The notes under the pieces were generated by a model that was not told the DNA's origin, made no database searches, and was given only the letters and a program-made list of their open reading frames with translations. A stretch of DNA of 64,000 nt from Ricordea florida (lineage: Eukaryota > Cnidaria > Anthozoa > Corallimorpharia > Ricordeidae). The translations under genes and the position numbers were made by a program. The first letter of the stretch is position 1. The number at the start of each line of letters is the position of its first letter. Shown in pieces: positions 13,205-24,939 of this stretch. Location of the stretch: positions 17,072,620-17,136,619 of the forward strand of contig OX453274.1 of NCBI GenBank assembly GCA_949710005.1, read 5' to 3'.

Positions 13205-14020
13205 CACGTAAGTAGGCCTTTCCAGATTGTGCTCGGCACTTTTTTAGCGCAATTTGGCTTTGAGAGCACTATTTTAATCAGAGAGCACGTTTTTGGCCAA
13301 AGAGCATCTTCTGTCAACTTTTTTGGTAAACAAGCCAATTTCTAGCTTATTTGAAGCAAATTACTGGATTTTTTGTTTTATATAGCAATTTCAAGTTCCC
13401 TTGACTACAAATAATATCTCAACTAGGCTAAAACTGGTGATTTCGACCAAAATCCCATAGAAACTGCCATAAGAAGAGGCGCTTCATTGATGGATTAGTT
13501 GATTCTTTATATAACCTGTCTTAGGCTTTAGTCATTTTCTAGAATGAATTCTAGTAATGTTAGCCAGAAAAGCAGATATGGTATTATATAAATGAACATT
13601 GTTTTAGAGTGGTTTCTATGAACCCGTGAAATATTAGTGTTGAAGGTACAGAGTAGAAGGTAAGAAAACACAAAAGAGAACAAAAGCATTTATAATAGTA
13701 AGTTGTTATACGCTAAAGTGCGTTTCACAAGCTTATGGAAACTACTCTGACTAACGCATTTATTTAATTAAATTATTATTCGTTATTTGTGCAATTATTG
13801 ACTTGTATTCAATGGAAACTTGCCTTTTAGTTGCAAATCTAAATTGGAAAGCATCTTTTCTTTCAAATAATTAAAAATATTCGGTAGCACTTTTTTAATT
13901 TTTGGAGCAACTTTTGAGCAATATTTTGGTTTTGGAGCACTTTTTAAGCACCTTTTGGGCATTTTTGGGAGCACTTTTTTAGCTTTTTGGGAGCACAATC
14001 TGGAAAGGCCTACACGTAAG
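13205..14020. mobile_element. hAT-type MITE, 800 bp, with 8-bp target duplication
   Basis: Element 13213-14012 has perfect 22-bp terminal inverted repeats starting TAGGCCTTTCCAGATT, flanked by identical 8-bp copies of CACGTAAG at 13205-13212 and 14013-14020. An 8-bp duplication is the mark of hAT transposition. The interior repeats a degenerate 'GGAGCACTTTTT' theme, more strongly near the right end. No transposase is encoded; a 67-codon minus-strand Lys-rich frame (13998-13795) starts inside the right inverted repeat and is probably fortuitous. Confidence 0.9.
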
Positions 14021-14100
14021 GTTGATAAGCAACCTTATGGGCCGAAGCACGAAAACAAGTTTCAAATCATCCTCAGTTAAGTTAAAAATTAGATTATGAG

Positions 14101-14411
14101 CTCGAGATTTCTATCGCGTGATAGTTGACGAGGGCGCAGCTCGAGTCAGCTATCACGCATAGAAATCGAGAGCGAATTTTTTTAGTATGGATCTACTAGT
14201 CGTTCAAAACTTTGTCTTTTCTGGAACAGCCTCGACCAGTTAACTGTCTAAATCTTCTTCACGGACACTTCGAAAACGTGAAGAGGCGGCGACCATTTTG
14301 TTAGCAAGGGCACACTGCTATGCTGCTCACTATCTATCACAGAATAGATAGTGGGTAGCGTAGCCAATCAGAGCGCGGCATTTGTGATAGAACGCTAGTA
14401 GATTTATACTA
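14101..14411. repeat. Fold-back hairpin and small MITE-like element
   Basis: 14101-14170 is an imperfect palindrome with ~27-bp arms (ATTTCTATCGCGTGATAG and its inverse). Next to it, TAGTATGGATCTACTAG at 14183-14199 is matched 15/17 by the inverse of 14395-14411, defining a ~229-bp MITE-like unit that also contains an ACTATCTAT hairpin at 14329-14353. I see no secure target duplication. Confidence 0.6.
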
Positions 14412-17400
14412 ATAATGAATTCTTAATGAAGTCTTTTGATTTATTTCAAATAACATTGTTACACTTAAAATAGGGAAGGCGCCTATCGAGCCTATGCTCA
14501 GCTGTTTTTAAGTTGGACGGTGTAGATTGTGTAAGCCTAGTCCTTATAAGAAAATTGGCAAAACAAATTCATTTGTTTTTTTTTTCTAAATATTTCAAAG
14601 GAATTAAAGTTGTTTAGATTTAATAACAAATCGTTGACAGTTCAGATTCCGGAATTGTAATAAGTTTTGTAAAAGAAGGGTTTTCCATTAATTCTAATGT
14701 CTTTATTATTCCAAATTATAGAAAGCCAGTATTTCTCTTCAAAGAAGAGATATCGGAATTCTGACCACCATAGCAAAGTTCCCTATAGAAAGTTGGGATT
14801 GTTGGAAGGTCCTTTATCTCGAAATTGCATTCAAAGATTAAGAGATCTCCAAATTGTTTCAAAAGATGTATTAAATAGAACTTCTATGTACTGTCATTAT
14901 TATTAAATATTCTTTTCAACCAAGCCAGTCTAAAGGCCTTAATCATACTTTCAAAATCTATCATTTTATACCACCTTCTTCAAGAATGTTTGTGGATGAA
15001 AGCCTTGTCACCTTATCCTTCCCTTTCCATAAAAAAGTAAAACTTATTTGGTTCACTAATTATAGTAACTTTGTCATAAATAGATAGCCCTCTGGAATAC
15101 CAAATGTTTGTTAGCCTGTTCATATTATCAAGTTTGTCTTCGAAATTTTTTTCAGAAAGTAGTGATTGGTCATTTGTAAAGTATATCCCTAAAGCTTTGA
15201 TGGGTTCGCTTGGCCAATTTATGCCAAGTGGTTTTTCATCATTATTCTTTTGAGACCCAATCCATATACCTTCTGTTTTGAAGTGTTTATTTCAAGTCCG
15301 CATAAATTTTTAAAACTATATAGTTGTTGAAATAGAGAGATTGCCGAATCTAAATTTGATAGCACCGCAGTGGTATCGTCTGCATATTGTACAATTTTTG
15401 TTTCATTGTTAACTATTTTAATTCCCTCAATTTCTGGATTTTTGCGAATAGAAATTGCTAAGGTTTCGATGTCTAAGAGAAAGAGGTATGGAGAGAGAGG
15501 GTCACCTTGTCTCACACTTCGTGTTAGGGTGAAATAATCTGATGTTAAGCCATTATTTATAACGCAGCTCTCAATGTTGCAATAAAAGGTTTGACCCAAA
15601 GTCTGGCCCGAAATTGAAGGACTTAAGACAGTCGAAAAAATAGAGCCTTTCTACAGTGTCGAACGCTTTCTTAAGATCATAATGTCAAAAATCGATCTTA
15701 TCGTTTCTCCAATGTAGCGACTTTTAACATAGCCTGTTTGATTATGATGAATAATATTTGGCAAGATATTTTTAACCTTAACTGCGATTACTTTTGAAAT
15801 GATTTTAGCATCAACATTAATAAGAGATATAGGTCTCCAATTTTCTATCAGTATTCGATCCTTGTCTTGTTTCTCAATTAAAGTGATAACTGCCTTCCTT
15901 TGTGAACTAGACATTTCTCCAAATTTAAAAGGCTTGTACACATTCCACAAAGGATTCGCCAATTAAATTCCAGCAGATTTTATAAAATTCTATTGGTAAT
16001 CAATCATTGCCAGGTATTTGTTGTTTTGGAAGCTGTTTAAGACAGACTCTGATTCACGAAAGGATATTTCACCTTCGCAAGATTGTTTTTGTTCCTCTGA
16101 TAAAGTTGGCATATTTAAATTACTGAAAAACGTTTCATTAACTTTGCTATTGATGTCACTAAATTTCAATTCATACAAACTATGCTAAAAGCGTTTATGT
16201 TCTTCAATTATTTTATAAGGATCAGTTGTAATAACTCCGCTTACGTTCAGTTTTCTAATATGCTTTTTAACATTATTTCGCTTTTCTAAATTTAAGAAAT
16301 ACTTTGAACTTCCTTCTCCGTGTTCATGCCAACGAGCTCTTGCGCGAATTATAATACCTTTCGTTTTTTCCTCATAAAAATGTTAAAGGATTTCTTTTGC
16401 TTCATTCAGAGAGTTTTGACTTGTGGTAGATGGATCTTCTTCATATCTCTTGGCAGCCTCTTCAAAAGTAGTTTGCAAGAGTTTTTCCTAAGCATTTCGT
16501 TCTGTTGCTTTTTGTTTGGAATAAGAAATGGCGTAGTTTCTAATTTTATATTTCAGCCAGTCCCAAATGGAACGCTTATTTGATAGGTTATTTATGCCTG
16601 TTGATTTCCATTCGGGAAAATTATTTTTCAGCTCATTCAGATATTTTTCATCTTCAAGAAGAGATACTGGTTGTGACGGAAGTCACGCTACTCTCGTTCA
16701 TGAACTTTGATATGAGTAATTAATTACTAACTGCTGATCTCGTGATTCATGCATGATACCTAAAAGACCAATTCATTCGCTACATCTCAATTAGGACTAA
16801 CAGAGCTTTCATTCCCGTTTCGGAGTTTTTCTCATTTTTTTACGATAGAGCGCTATCGCCAACATCCTCAGAAGAGAACAGCGTAAGTTCCTTGTTTTGG
16901 TCCCATTTTTTCTATTCACATTGATTGTATTCAATTAAGCCTTTGATCATTTTGATTGTAGTTTTTTACCACGTGTGACGAGAGCTATTATTAAACGAGT
17001 CGATGTTAGAATCGTTGCACTGTGTGGTTAAACGGCGTACCTTCACCCAACACTAAGGCAGCTGGCGGAGTGAGGAACGCGACATTGGTAACGAGGGGCA
17101 TAACGCGCTCCAAGCCAAGGAGATTTTATTAAATCTTTATTGGAAAAGATTCTGAAACAAAAGGGTTTTGCTACGCTAGATGCTAACAAACAAACGAATA
17201 TAACTAACGAAGGAATTCTTAAGTGAGAAATCATCGTACAAGTTGAAACAAATGAAAAAAGAAAATATTGTACCTGAAGAGTGGATCTCCTAAGCTTGAA
17301 AATTAACTTATTGTTCGACGTGAATTGAAATGCACTAATGACCGACGCTAAAGGCAACTGAACTATCAACTGAGCTATCAACTGAACTTTGAAACCTAAC

Positions 17401-17450
17401 ATCTTATTGGCCTGAAACAAAGATAAAAGTAACTGTGATCTAACTAGCAA

Positions 17451-18222
17451 CATTGCTATTGAAGGATATGATTTTGTCTTCAGGCCAACTGTGACTAATG
17501 CTGGTGGTGTAGGGTTCTTCATCAAAGAGGGGATTCAATTTCATATTCGAGATGATCTTTGTTTAACGACAAAATAGTTTGAATCTCTATGGATTGAGAT
17601 TAATCCTGATCCATATAAAAATATTCTGTGCGCTGTCATATATAGACACCCAAATGGTAAAACTGAGGACTTTAACAAATATCTCTTCTCAACTCTTGAG
17701 AAACTTTCAAAAAGTAATAAGTTATGTTTATTCATGGTGACTTTAACTTAAATCTTCCGAACTTTGAAGACTGTCAGATAACTGTGATTTCTTATGGCTT
17801 CTTACCACATATTCTGCAGCCTACAAGAATCACTGATAACACAGCAACATTACTTGATAATATTTTCTTTAATTCTCATGAATTTGTTGCTACTATTGGA
17901 AATTTGATTTGTGACCTTACAGATCATTTACCAAATTTCTTAATTTTCAACAAGTTATCTTAGACAGCAAGCACTGTGACCAGGTTTGCTCGTGATTATT
18001 CTTGCTTTGATCAGGATAATTTTTTAACAGATGTCCAGTCAATTCAGTGGGATAATGTTTTTAGGGATAATGACATCAATCAGATGTTTGATTCCTTTTC
18101 CTCTGTTGTCAATGCTACAATAGATAAACGTGTTCCTTTAAAAAATTAAGTAAACGAGAAGCAAAATTTAAGTCCAAACCTTGGATTACTCAGGGTATTC
18201 GTAAATCTATTAAAACTAAAAA
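17451..18222 (+). pseudogene. LINE B endonuclease region
   Basis: Fragments of an APE-type endonuclease domain: 'NAGGVGFFIKEG' (about 17490), 'WIEINPDP', 'CAVIYRHPN' (about 17630-17655), 'FIHGDFNLNLPN' (from 17727) and the terminal 'LTDHLPNF' (about 17917). The domain would nick target DNA for target-primed reverse transcription. An in-frame stop lies at about 17568-17570, and frame changes near 17720 and 18145 break it. The region 16668-17450 upstream shows no clear ORF1. Confidence 0.65.
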
Positions 18223-19552
18223 CTAGAAATACGACTCCCGCAAAACCTCGCGAAGCTAGTTTTTAAAGAACTCATGGCTCATGGTGGTTTTTCCCATGAG
18301 GGATAGAACCCCAATTTATGTATTTACTTATTGTTATATCATTATCACTTTTTTTACTTTCTCAGTTCTTGTAATCATAATCATGACTATTATTGTATTA
18401 TTACCATTATTATTATTATTATTATTATTATTGCTGGTATTGATATTATTATTATTGTTATTTTTTTATGTTTAACATAATATACTGTTATGGGGTGGGG
18501 GTGTATGTCCTAATCTGGGTAAAGGTATTGTTCTTCTACTACTACAAGCAATACAGTTTTCTTCTGAATAGGGTTTGTATCAGTTGTGGAAAAAATTACT
18601 CATCTCTGAACGATACCATTTCTTCTTTTCGGCTTAGAATTTAGTCATGGTTGCCACAGCCACAGGATCTTGAAATTCCCTTACTTTTCCCTGACAAATG
18701 TAAAATTTCCCTTACCAACGAAATAAGAAAATTCACAAATTAGTCCTGGTAATGGCCTCCAACCTCACCTCACAGCCAACCTCTCCACCCATTTATTTAA
18801 TATGCTTTCAGAAAGTCACATACAGTGCATATGGATTGATAGTTTCTTAAAGTAACAAAGTCATGGAAAAAGGATTGATTTTTTAGGCAATCCAAAATCA
18901 GCTTGTCATTTAATTCTACCACTCCAACACATTTCATGTCACATTCTCAATGACACCAAACCATAGCTGAATTGGCAATAAATAAATTAGAACTCTTAAA
19001 TTTCACTTTTCCCTGACTTCTCTCAAAGACTTAACTTTTTCTTACTGGAAATGAAATTCCCTGACTTTTCCCTTGCTTAAAGAATTTTTTCCCTAACCAT
19101 TTCCTGACCTGCAGCAATCATGCTAGTGTAGTCATTTGTCCATACAGTTAGTGTGGAAAATCATGATTGAAAGCACAGGGCTTTTAGGAAACTTTAAAGA
19201 CTTGTTATTACATACAGCACCCTTGCAATGAATATATAAGAAAGATCGCGAAAATTTTGGCATTACAAACTTTAGTCTTCCCAATGTAAAAGGTCAACTG
19301 TCTATTGCAGTTGTTGTTAAATATTTGACATCATAAAAATGAATTAAACAGCATTAAGGAAAAAGGTTAAGATGTTCTGCCTAATTTTGCAAAGTAGGGC
19401 CTAAAGAAATTTTTCATTTGTGGGAAAAATGTGGGGGCTAACAGAGTTTTTCCCAGGGATACCTGGAACTCAAAGGTAAAAATCCATTTACAAAAGGCTA
19501 TGGAACTTGTCAGTATATGTAGCAAAGATATATAGCAAAGAGAAATACTACT

Positions 19553-20470
19553 CAGCGAAAAGCGACTTCCAACATCATCTTGAAACTCTGACGTGTGCAC
19601 GTTTTACACCGGGCATACTGACTCAACACTACGCGTGGCTACAATTATCGTAAATGATCGGAGATTGTAAATTGTTGTCAGTTACCTTTTTATAACGTTT
19701 TGAATCAGGTAAAAACTGACATGGTATCCTTTTGCGTGCAATTAGTACGTTTTCACAACCATTGTTTTCGATGTTTCATTGGAAATAATAGCGCTTGTAA
19801 AAATCTGTCCTCAAAAAAAATAGATATCTCAGGACCTACTGAGTCTAAGAAATCGCTCGAAACGGGAATGTACTCGTTAACTCAAGGCAGTGATAGCTAA
19901 GAATATTTCACTGATGCGTTGAATATTCCGGTATTGTAAATTTTGAGCTGCGAATGTTTGTTTACACGCGTGCCGACAATCACCTTTCCTTGTCGCGTCA
20001 TTAATTAGGCGTGGCCATGAAATGAACATGTCGGCATCATTTTTGCGTGCTTGTGAAGCCTGCTTTTTCACATTTAAATTAATTTATTTTCAAGTTCAAT
20101 ACCCGTGTAAGTGAGGAATGTTTTTTTTAACTAACAAAGAAACAAGCTGGACAAGGAAAGAAAGTAATAACACAAACACGATAAAAGATTTGTTTATCTA
20201 TCGATTTTGGTTCAATTTGTTCGGCTTTCATCAAGAGCAGAAAAGTCTGTTATCATAATAAGCAATGAAAGCGAAGTAGATAAGGCAATACACGGGTCTT
20301 GGGAAGAGTATCTTATCATCTCTGTTTTCCTGGTTAGATTACGGTTTTAAACTTTACCCGTAGCTCTAAAAATTATTGCATTACCCGCACCTTCCTATAA
20401 CCCGCACTAACAACTGTTTGCGGAAAAATTAACACATTACCCGCGGGTAATCTGCCGGAAATTACGGTAC
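19553..20470. other. Extra ~0.9 kb segment inside copy 5; no gene recognised
   Basis: Other copies read continuously across this point (CTACTCAG... to ...TCTGCTTTATT). Here an unrelated segment intervenes, with a repeated 'ACCCGC' theme near its right end (20358-20450). No inverted termini, duplication or coding motif is secure. Confidence 0.5.
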
Positions 20471-20552
20471 CATCTGCTTTATTTTCAAAGAATTGCATTG
20501 ATCACTGATAATATTGCACGAATTGTTAAGTATCTGTTCTGTTTAAAATGCT

Positions 20553-20897
20553 AGTAGTATAGTTGGCGTAATTTAAATACCACCACTTCTAGAAGCCGTT
20601 TTTCAGCGTGGAAAGGCTCCCAAGGTAAAACAAAAATAGGATAAGAGGCGACAGTTAAATACCGCACGCTAGAAGCCGTTTTTCAGTGTGGAAAGGGTCA
20701 AACCGTATAAACCACTCTAGAAGCTGTATTGAAAGGCGGCAAGGTTCCCAAGGCAAACAAGCGCGAAGATGCCCCGAAGATTTCCGAATATGTCTCCGAG
20801 AGGTTCCGAGTGTTTTCCGAGAGTTAATGAGCTATTTCAATTTAGACAAATATGCATACTATAAATCTTCGGAAAAACGTTGGCGCAACGCGCGCGT
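20553..20897 (+). repeat. Polinton left terminal inverted repeat
   Basis: Matches the inverse of 33553-33888 with few substitutions and one ~9-bp indel (an extra TTTTTCAG-type segment on the left). Inside it a ~40-bp unit (TACC...CTAGAAGCCGTTTTTCAG...GTGGAAAGG) occurs twice, at about 20578 and 20659. The inner edge reads CGTTGGCGCAACGCG. Confidence 0.93.
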
Positions 20898-20898
20898 C

Positions 20899-20957
20899 AC
20901 AAAATTATTTCCATTTAGAGAGTGGCGACACAAAAATTATTTCCATTTAGAGAGTGG
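20899..20957 (+). repeat. Direct repeat in the polymerase leader
   Basis: The motif AATTATTTCCATTTAGAGAG followed by TGG occurs twice in tandem between the inverted repeat and the polymerase start at 20981. It is absent from the right side, so it is not part of the terminal repeat. It could be leader or promoter sequence; no function is shown. Confidence 0.7.
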
Positions 20958-20980
20958 TACATCAAAGGTATCTTCAAAAT

Positions 20981-23900
20981 ATGCCCACCGTCAAAGAGTT
21001 ACGCTCTTTAGCACGAAGCTATGGGCTGCCTGACAGCTCGCAGTTGAAGAGAAAAGCTGACCTCGTACGAGCGATCGGGGAGGCTCGCGCCGCGGAGTGG
21101 AGGAAACGACTCCGGCGAGCGCTACAGACAGGGAGATACCCTGCTATAACCGGAGGGGGGATAGAGAACCCACACAAGAAGTGGCAACGCGCCCGTGAAC
21201 TCCGTCAAATTGCGAGAGAGGTTGACGCCGCTCTTCTCGCGGAGGGTGTCCGAAAGAGGACTACTCCAACGATGAGAGCAGAAGCTCGTAGAAGGATTGA
21301 AAACCGGCGAGAACCCTTAGCGCGATCTATTATCGCAGAAGGGTCACGAATACTCGAAGAGTTGGATGGAGAAAGAGAGGGCGAGCAAAGCTCGGACGGG
21401 CCTCTGGTGGATCAGATTATGGATAAGCTCCACGAGAAGGTCGTCACCAGCTGCTATCTGCGATACAGTTACACCTATCGACTAAGACACATCGAAACGG
21501 GAAAAATCATGTTGTGGAGAAAAACAGCAAAAGGCAGTCCCTGGATCCAGCGGCTCGAGCCGGAAGCTAGAGACTGGGTGCAGGCGGAAGACGAGAAGCG
21601 CTTGTCAAGGGACCAAATCGAGCGACCTAGCACCAAATGGGTATTCATTCGCTTTATCTATGTGGAAGTCAAGGTCGTAGTAGATCGGCAGGCGCCTCTG
21701 TTGGGTACATGACCACTACCCGACTGGCTCCGAAGAAGGCGGGGGTTGTACTCCTTGGACACGTACGGAGATAACCTCTGTCTCTTTCGGTGTATCGCCG
21801 TCCATAGAGGGGCGCGCGTGGATCGTTGCACCCTACAAGCCCAAGCTCTCGCTAGAGAAATATACCAATCGCACGATAATTTCCCAGGGGTTTCTCTGGA
21901 CGGGCTGCGAAAAGTAGAGCAGCACTTCCGACTCGGGATCCGGGTATACGAACCGACAGAGTCTGGAGATTGGCTGCATCGGAGGCAACCAGCACACTAT
22001 GAAAAAGTAGGTATTCCACCAATGACGAACGGCGTCTACGAGGGGCACGCGTTTCTCATTCGCGACATACAGAAACTAGCGCATGTATACGTGTGTGGGG
22101 AGTGCAATGCGCGGTTTACAAAGATCAGCGATCTTTATCGCCATGCAAACCGTTGCATCCAAGGTGAGACAAAAGTTGTCTGCAAAGGAGAGAAAGTGGA
22201 AGCTCCACAATCGGCCTTTGAGAAGGCTTTCTACCCACAAAAACTGGATAGCATCCAAGCGCTACAGTGGCTCGAGTATGAAGCCCGCACTAGGGGCATC
22301 CATATCCATCACCAGCTATGTGGACATGGAGGCGAGCGAATGATAGAAGGTTGCGCCGTAGATGGTTATGATCCCATCTCAAAGCTCGTCTTCCAATTCA
22401 ACGGGTGCCTATGGCACGGGTGCAAAATCTGTTTCCCATCTCCGAAGCAACGCCAGGAGCAACTTCAGAATCTTTCCAAGAAAAAGGGCAGCCCTGTTAC
22501 GCGTGAAATGGCATACCAACAGACGCTCGAGCGTGAAGCCAAAATCCGCGCCGCCGGGTATCGTCTTGTGGTTAGGTGGCAGCACGAGGAGCCAAAACCT
22601 TGGAGAAAAGATCGCATCCCCGATCCAAAGACGGCAACCTACCCCCACGCGATCGTGTACGACTTCGAGAGTTACCTCGACAAGACCAGCACTCGTCGTC
22701 CTACAGAAGACCTGACACTAGAGGGAACACATATTCCTATCTCCGTCTCACTATCAGACACCCTCGACCCTGTTCCTGAGCACCTATGCGTACGAGAACC
22801 AAAGTTGCTTATCGAGGAGTTCATTCGAGTGCTGGAACGTCGAGCTGCTAGGATACGAGAAGACGTCCGCCGTCAGTTCCTACCCGAGACCATCGAGCTC
22901 TTGCCCAAAACGTATCGGCTAGCGATCGAAGAGTGGTGCGACCAAGTCCCCGTGCTCGGGTTCAATTCCAGAAAATACGATTTGAACTTGATCCGGAACC
23001 ACTTCGTCCCAGAAATCTGCAAGACGACCGACCAGTCAATCAAAGTGGGATGTAAGGCTAACCAAAACATGTTTATTACGACTCCGGGATTCAAATTCCT
23101 GGACGTTGTGAACTATATCGGTCCTGGGAAAACCTACGACGCCTGGGTCAAAGCCTACGGGTGTACCCTCGCGAAGTCGTGGTTCCCGTACGACTAGTTC
23201 GATAGCCTCAACAAGCTCGACTTCCCCGGCCTACCGGACTACCCACAGTGGTATTCGAAACTAAAAGGTAAATATCTCCTTTCCCTTTCCGAATATCGGG
23301 CTTGCAAGCGGCTATTCCGGGAGAAGGAGATGCAGACCTTCGCGGACTGGCTCCGCTATTATAACAATCTTGACGTCGGACCGTTTGTCGAAACACTGCA
23401 GAAGATGCGGGACTTCTACGCCTCATATGACATCGACATCTTCAAAGATGCGGTGAGCCTACCTGGAGTCTCGATGAGGTTTGTCCTTCGAGGGACGCTA
23501 AAAGGTACCAAGGCGCCTGAGTTGTACGCCCCCAACAAAGAAGCGTACGACATGCTTAAAGCTAGCGTCACAGGCGGGCCCTCGATTGTGTTTACACGCT
23601 ATTACGAAGCGGGGGTCTCGAGGATCAGGATCAGGATCAGGATCAGGATCAGGTCGCAGAGGCCCGTCCTTGTCAGCGCATCCTCGGCTACGACGCCAAC
23701 GCACTCTATCTCTCCACCATGGCTGCTCCGATGCCCTGCGGGGAGGAAACGGTGACCCACTGTCGTAGGCCGGCCGATGTCGACGGGTTCGTGGCGGCTC
23801 TCCGTTTAGGAAGGTGGTTCGGGTTCGCCGAGGTTGACATCGAGGTCCCCGAATACCTCTGGCCAAAGTTCGAAGAAATGGCCCCGCTATTCTACAGCAA

Positions 23901-24939
23901 GGAGATTCCCGTCGAAGCGGTCCCCCAAGAGATGTTGGACTATCTCGAGCGCACAGGACGAACCCGCTCAACAGATGCGAAGCTGGTTGGGGCCCTATGG
24001 GCCAAGAAGATTCTATTGTACGCTCCTCTGCTCCGCTGGTACCTCGACCACGGTTTGGTCTGTACCGCGGTCTACAGAACGATCGCCTACCAACCCCAAA
24101 AGATCTTCGGGTGGTTCGTCGACCAAGTAACAGCAGCCAGACGCCAAGGCGATACCGACAAAGACAAAGCACTATTCGCCGACCTCTTCAAACTGTTGGG
24201 GAATAGCTGCTACGGCAAATTCATAGAAGCGCTGGAGCGACAGACGCTTGTCTCTTACACGAACGACGAAGCGGTGGTCGATCGTGCTCTCCGTTCTTCC
24301 TGGTTTGAGGACCTCAACGAAATAGGTTCCGCCACTGAGCTCCACAGGAGGAAGCAGAAGATAGAAATCACCCGCCCGTTTCAAATCGGGATCACGGTGT
24401 AGCAGCTCGCTAAGTTGCGGATACTAGAGTTCTATTTCGATTTCCTCGACTATTTCGTCGGTCGGAAAGACTTCGAGCTCCTACAGATGGATACGGACAG
24501 CTTGTACATGGGTATCTCCGCGGCCAGCTTAGATGAAGTCGTTCGCCCAGAGCTACGGCCAGAATTTGAGGGCTGCAAGAAACAGTGGCTCGCTTGGGAT
24601 AAGTGGAGCGGCCGGATGCCGGGCCTGTTCAAGCTAGAGTTCGAGGGAACCCGGGCGATAGCGCTCTGCAGCAAGGCGTACTACGTCGACAGCGAAGGAA
24701 AAAGTAAAACCTCGGCGAAGGGGATGTCCAAGAAAGACAACGACTTGACCTGGGGCCGATACAAAGCAACCCTCGATGGAGCGCTCGACCGGGCAGAAAA
24801 CCGGGGATTCCGAATGGACCACGGACAGATGACAACGTACCACCAGGAGAAACTCGGGCTTTCCGCCTACTACGACAAGAGACGGGTGCTACCCGACGGG
24901 ATTCACACCGAACCCCTTGAGTACGCCTTTCGGGGGTAA
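20981..24939 (+). pseudogene. polB: Protein-primed family B DNA polymerase (pPolB), broken
   Basis: Replicates the linear Polinton genome. The best start is ATG 20981 (context AAAAT-ATG); the frame then continues, broken, to TAA 24937-24939, about 1,300 codons. Domains in order: SAP-like helix pair (first ~40 residues); basic region; an OTU-like motif 'GDNLCLFRC' (21764); a C2H2 zinc finger (22088-22158); a Vsr/restriction-fold-like stretch with 'GCLWHGC' (about 22300-22590); exonuclease motifs 'YDFESY' (22659), 'GFNSRKYD' (22957) and 'YNNLDV' (23356); palm motifs 'YDANALYLS' (23695), 'NSCYGK' (24199) and 'DTDSLY' (24490); and 'KAYYVD'. Lesions: TGA 21710-21712, TAG 23195-23197, TAG 24400-24402, and a frame change at the hexamer array near 23622. 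The 3' end overlaps the integrase gene by 51 bp, tail to tail. Confidence 0.9.
23622..23651 (+). repeat. (GGATCA)5 hexamer array at the polymerase frameshift
   Basis: Five perfect copies of GGATCA. Upstream the polymerase reads in one frame and downstream (from the palm motif) in another, so the array sits at the break. Being 6n long it cannot shift frame by itself; the shift is probably at its left edge. Confidence 0.85.

Larger units (their letters stand above)
12630..16667 (-). pseudogene. LINE A (Tx1/L1-like), reverse transcriptase and 3' part
   Basis: Decayed minus-strand non-LTR retrotransposon. Recognisable pieces in 5'-to-3' order are the linker after the endonuclease (about 16660-16180), the N-terminal RT region with 'NWRPISLINVDAKI' (15962-15651), the RT core with 'RQGDPLSPYLFLL' and the catalytic 'QYADDT' (15599-15219), and a C-terminal tail (13133-12951). 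Stops and frameshifts separate these pieces. Its endonuclease half is at 37745-36970 on the same strand; the open frame at 36.97 kb reads directly into 16.67 kb once the intervening 20 kb is removed. The clade is inferred from overall resemblance to Tx1-like elements. A hAT-type MITE and a fold-back element have inserted in it. Confidence 0.75.

Noticed and set aside
23498..24172. 224-codon minus-strand frame opposite the polymerase
   Set aside because: Antisense shadow of the GC-rich polymerase; Arg/Pro-rich with no motif, and the plus strand carries palm motifs A and B.
21710..24402. Programmed stop-codon readthrough in the polymerase
   Set aside because: Stops are of two types (TGA, TAG, TAG), there is also a frameshift, and other genes of the same element are broken; ordinary decay is simpler.
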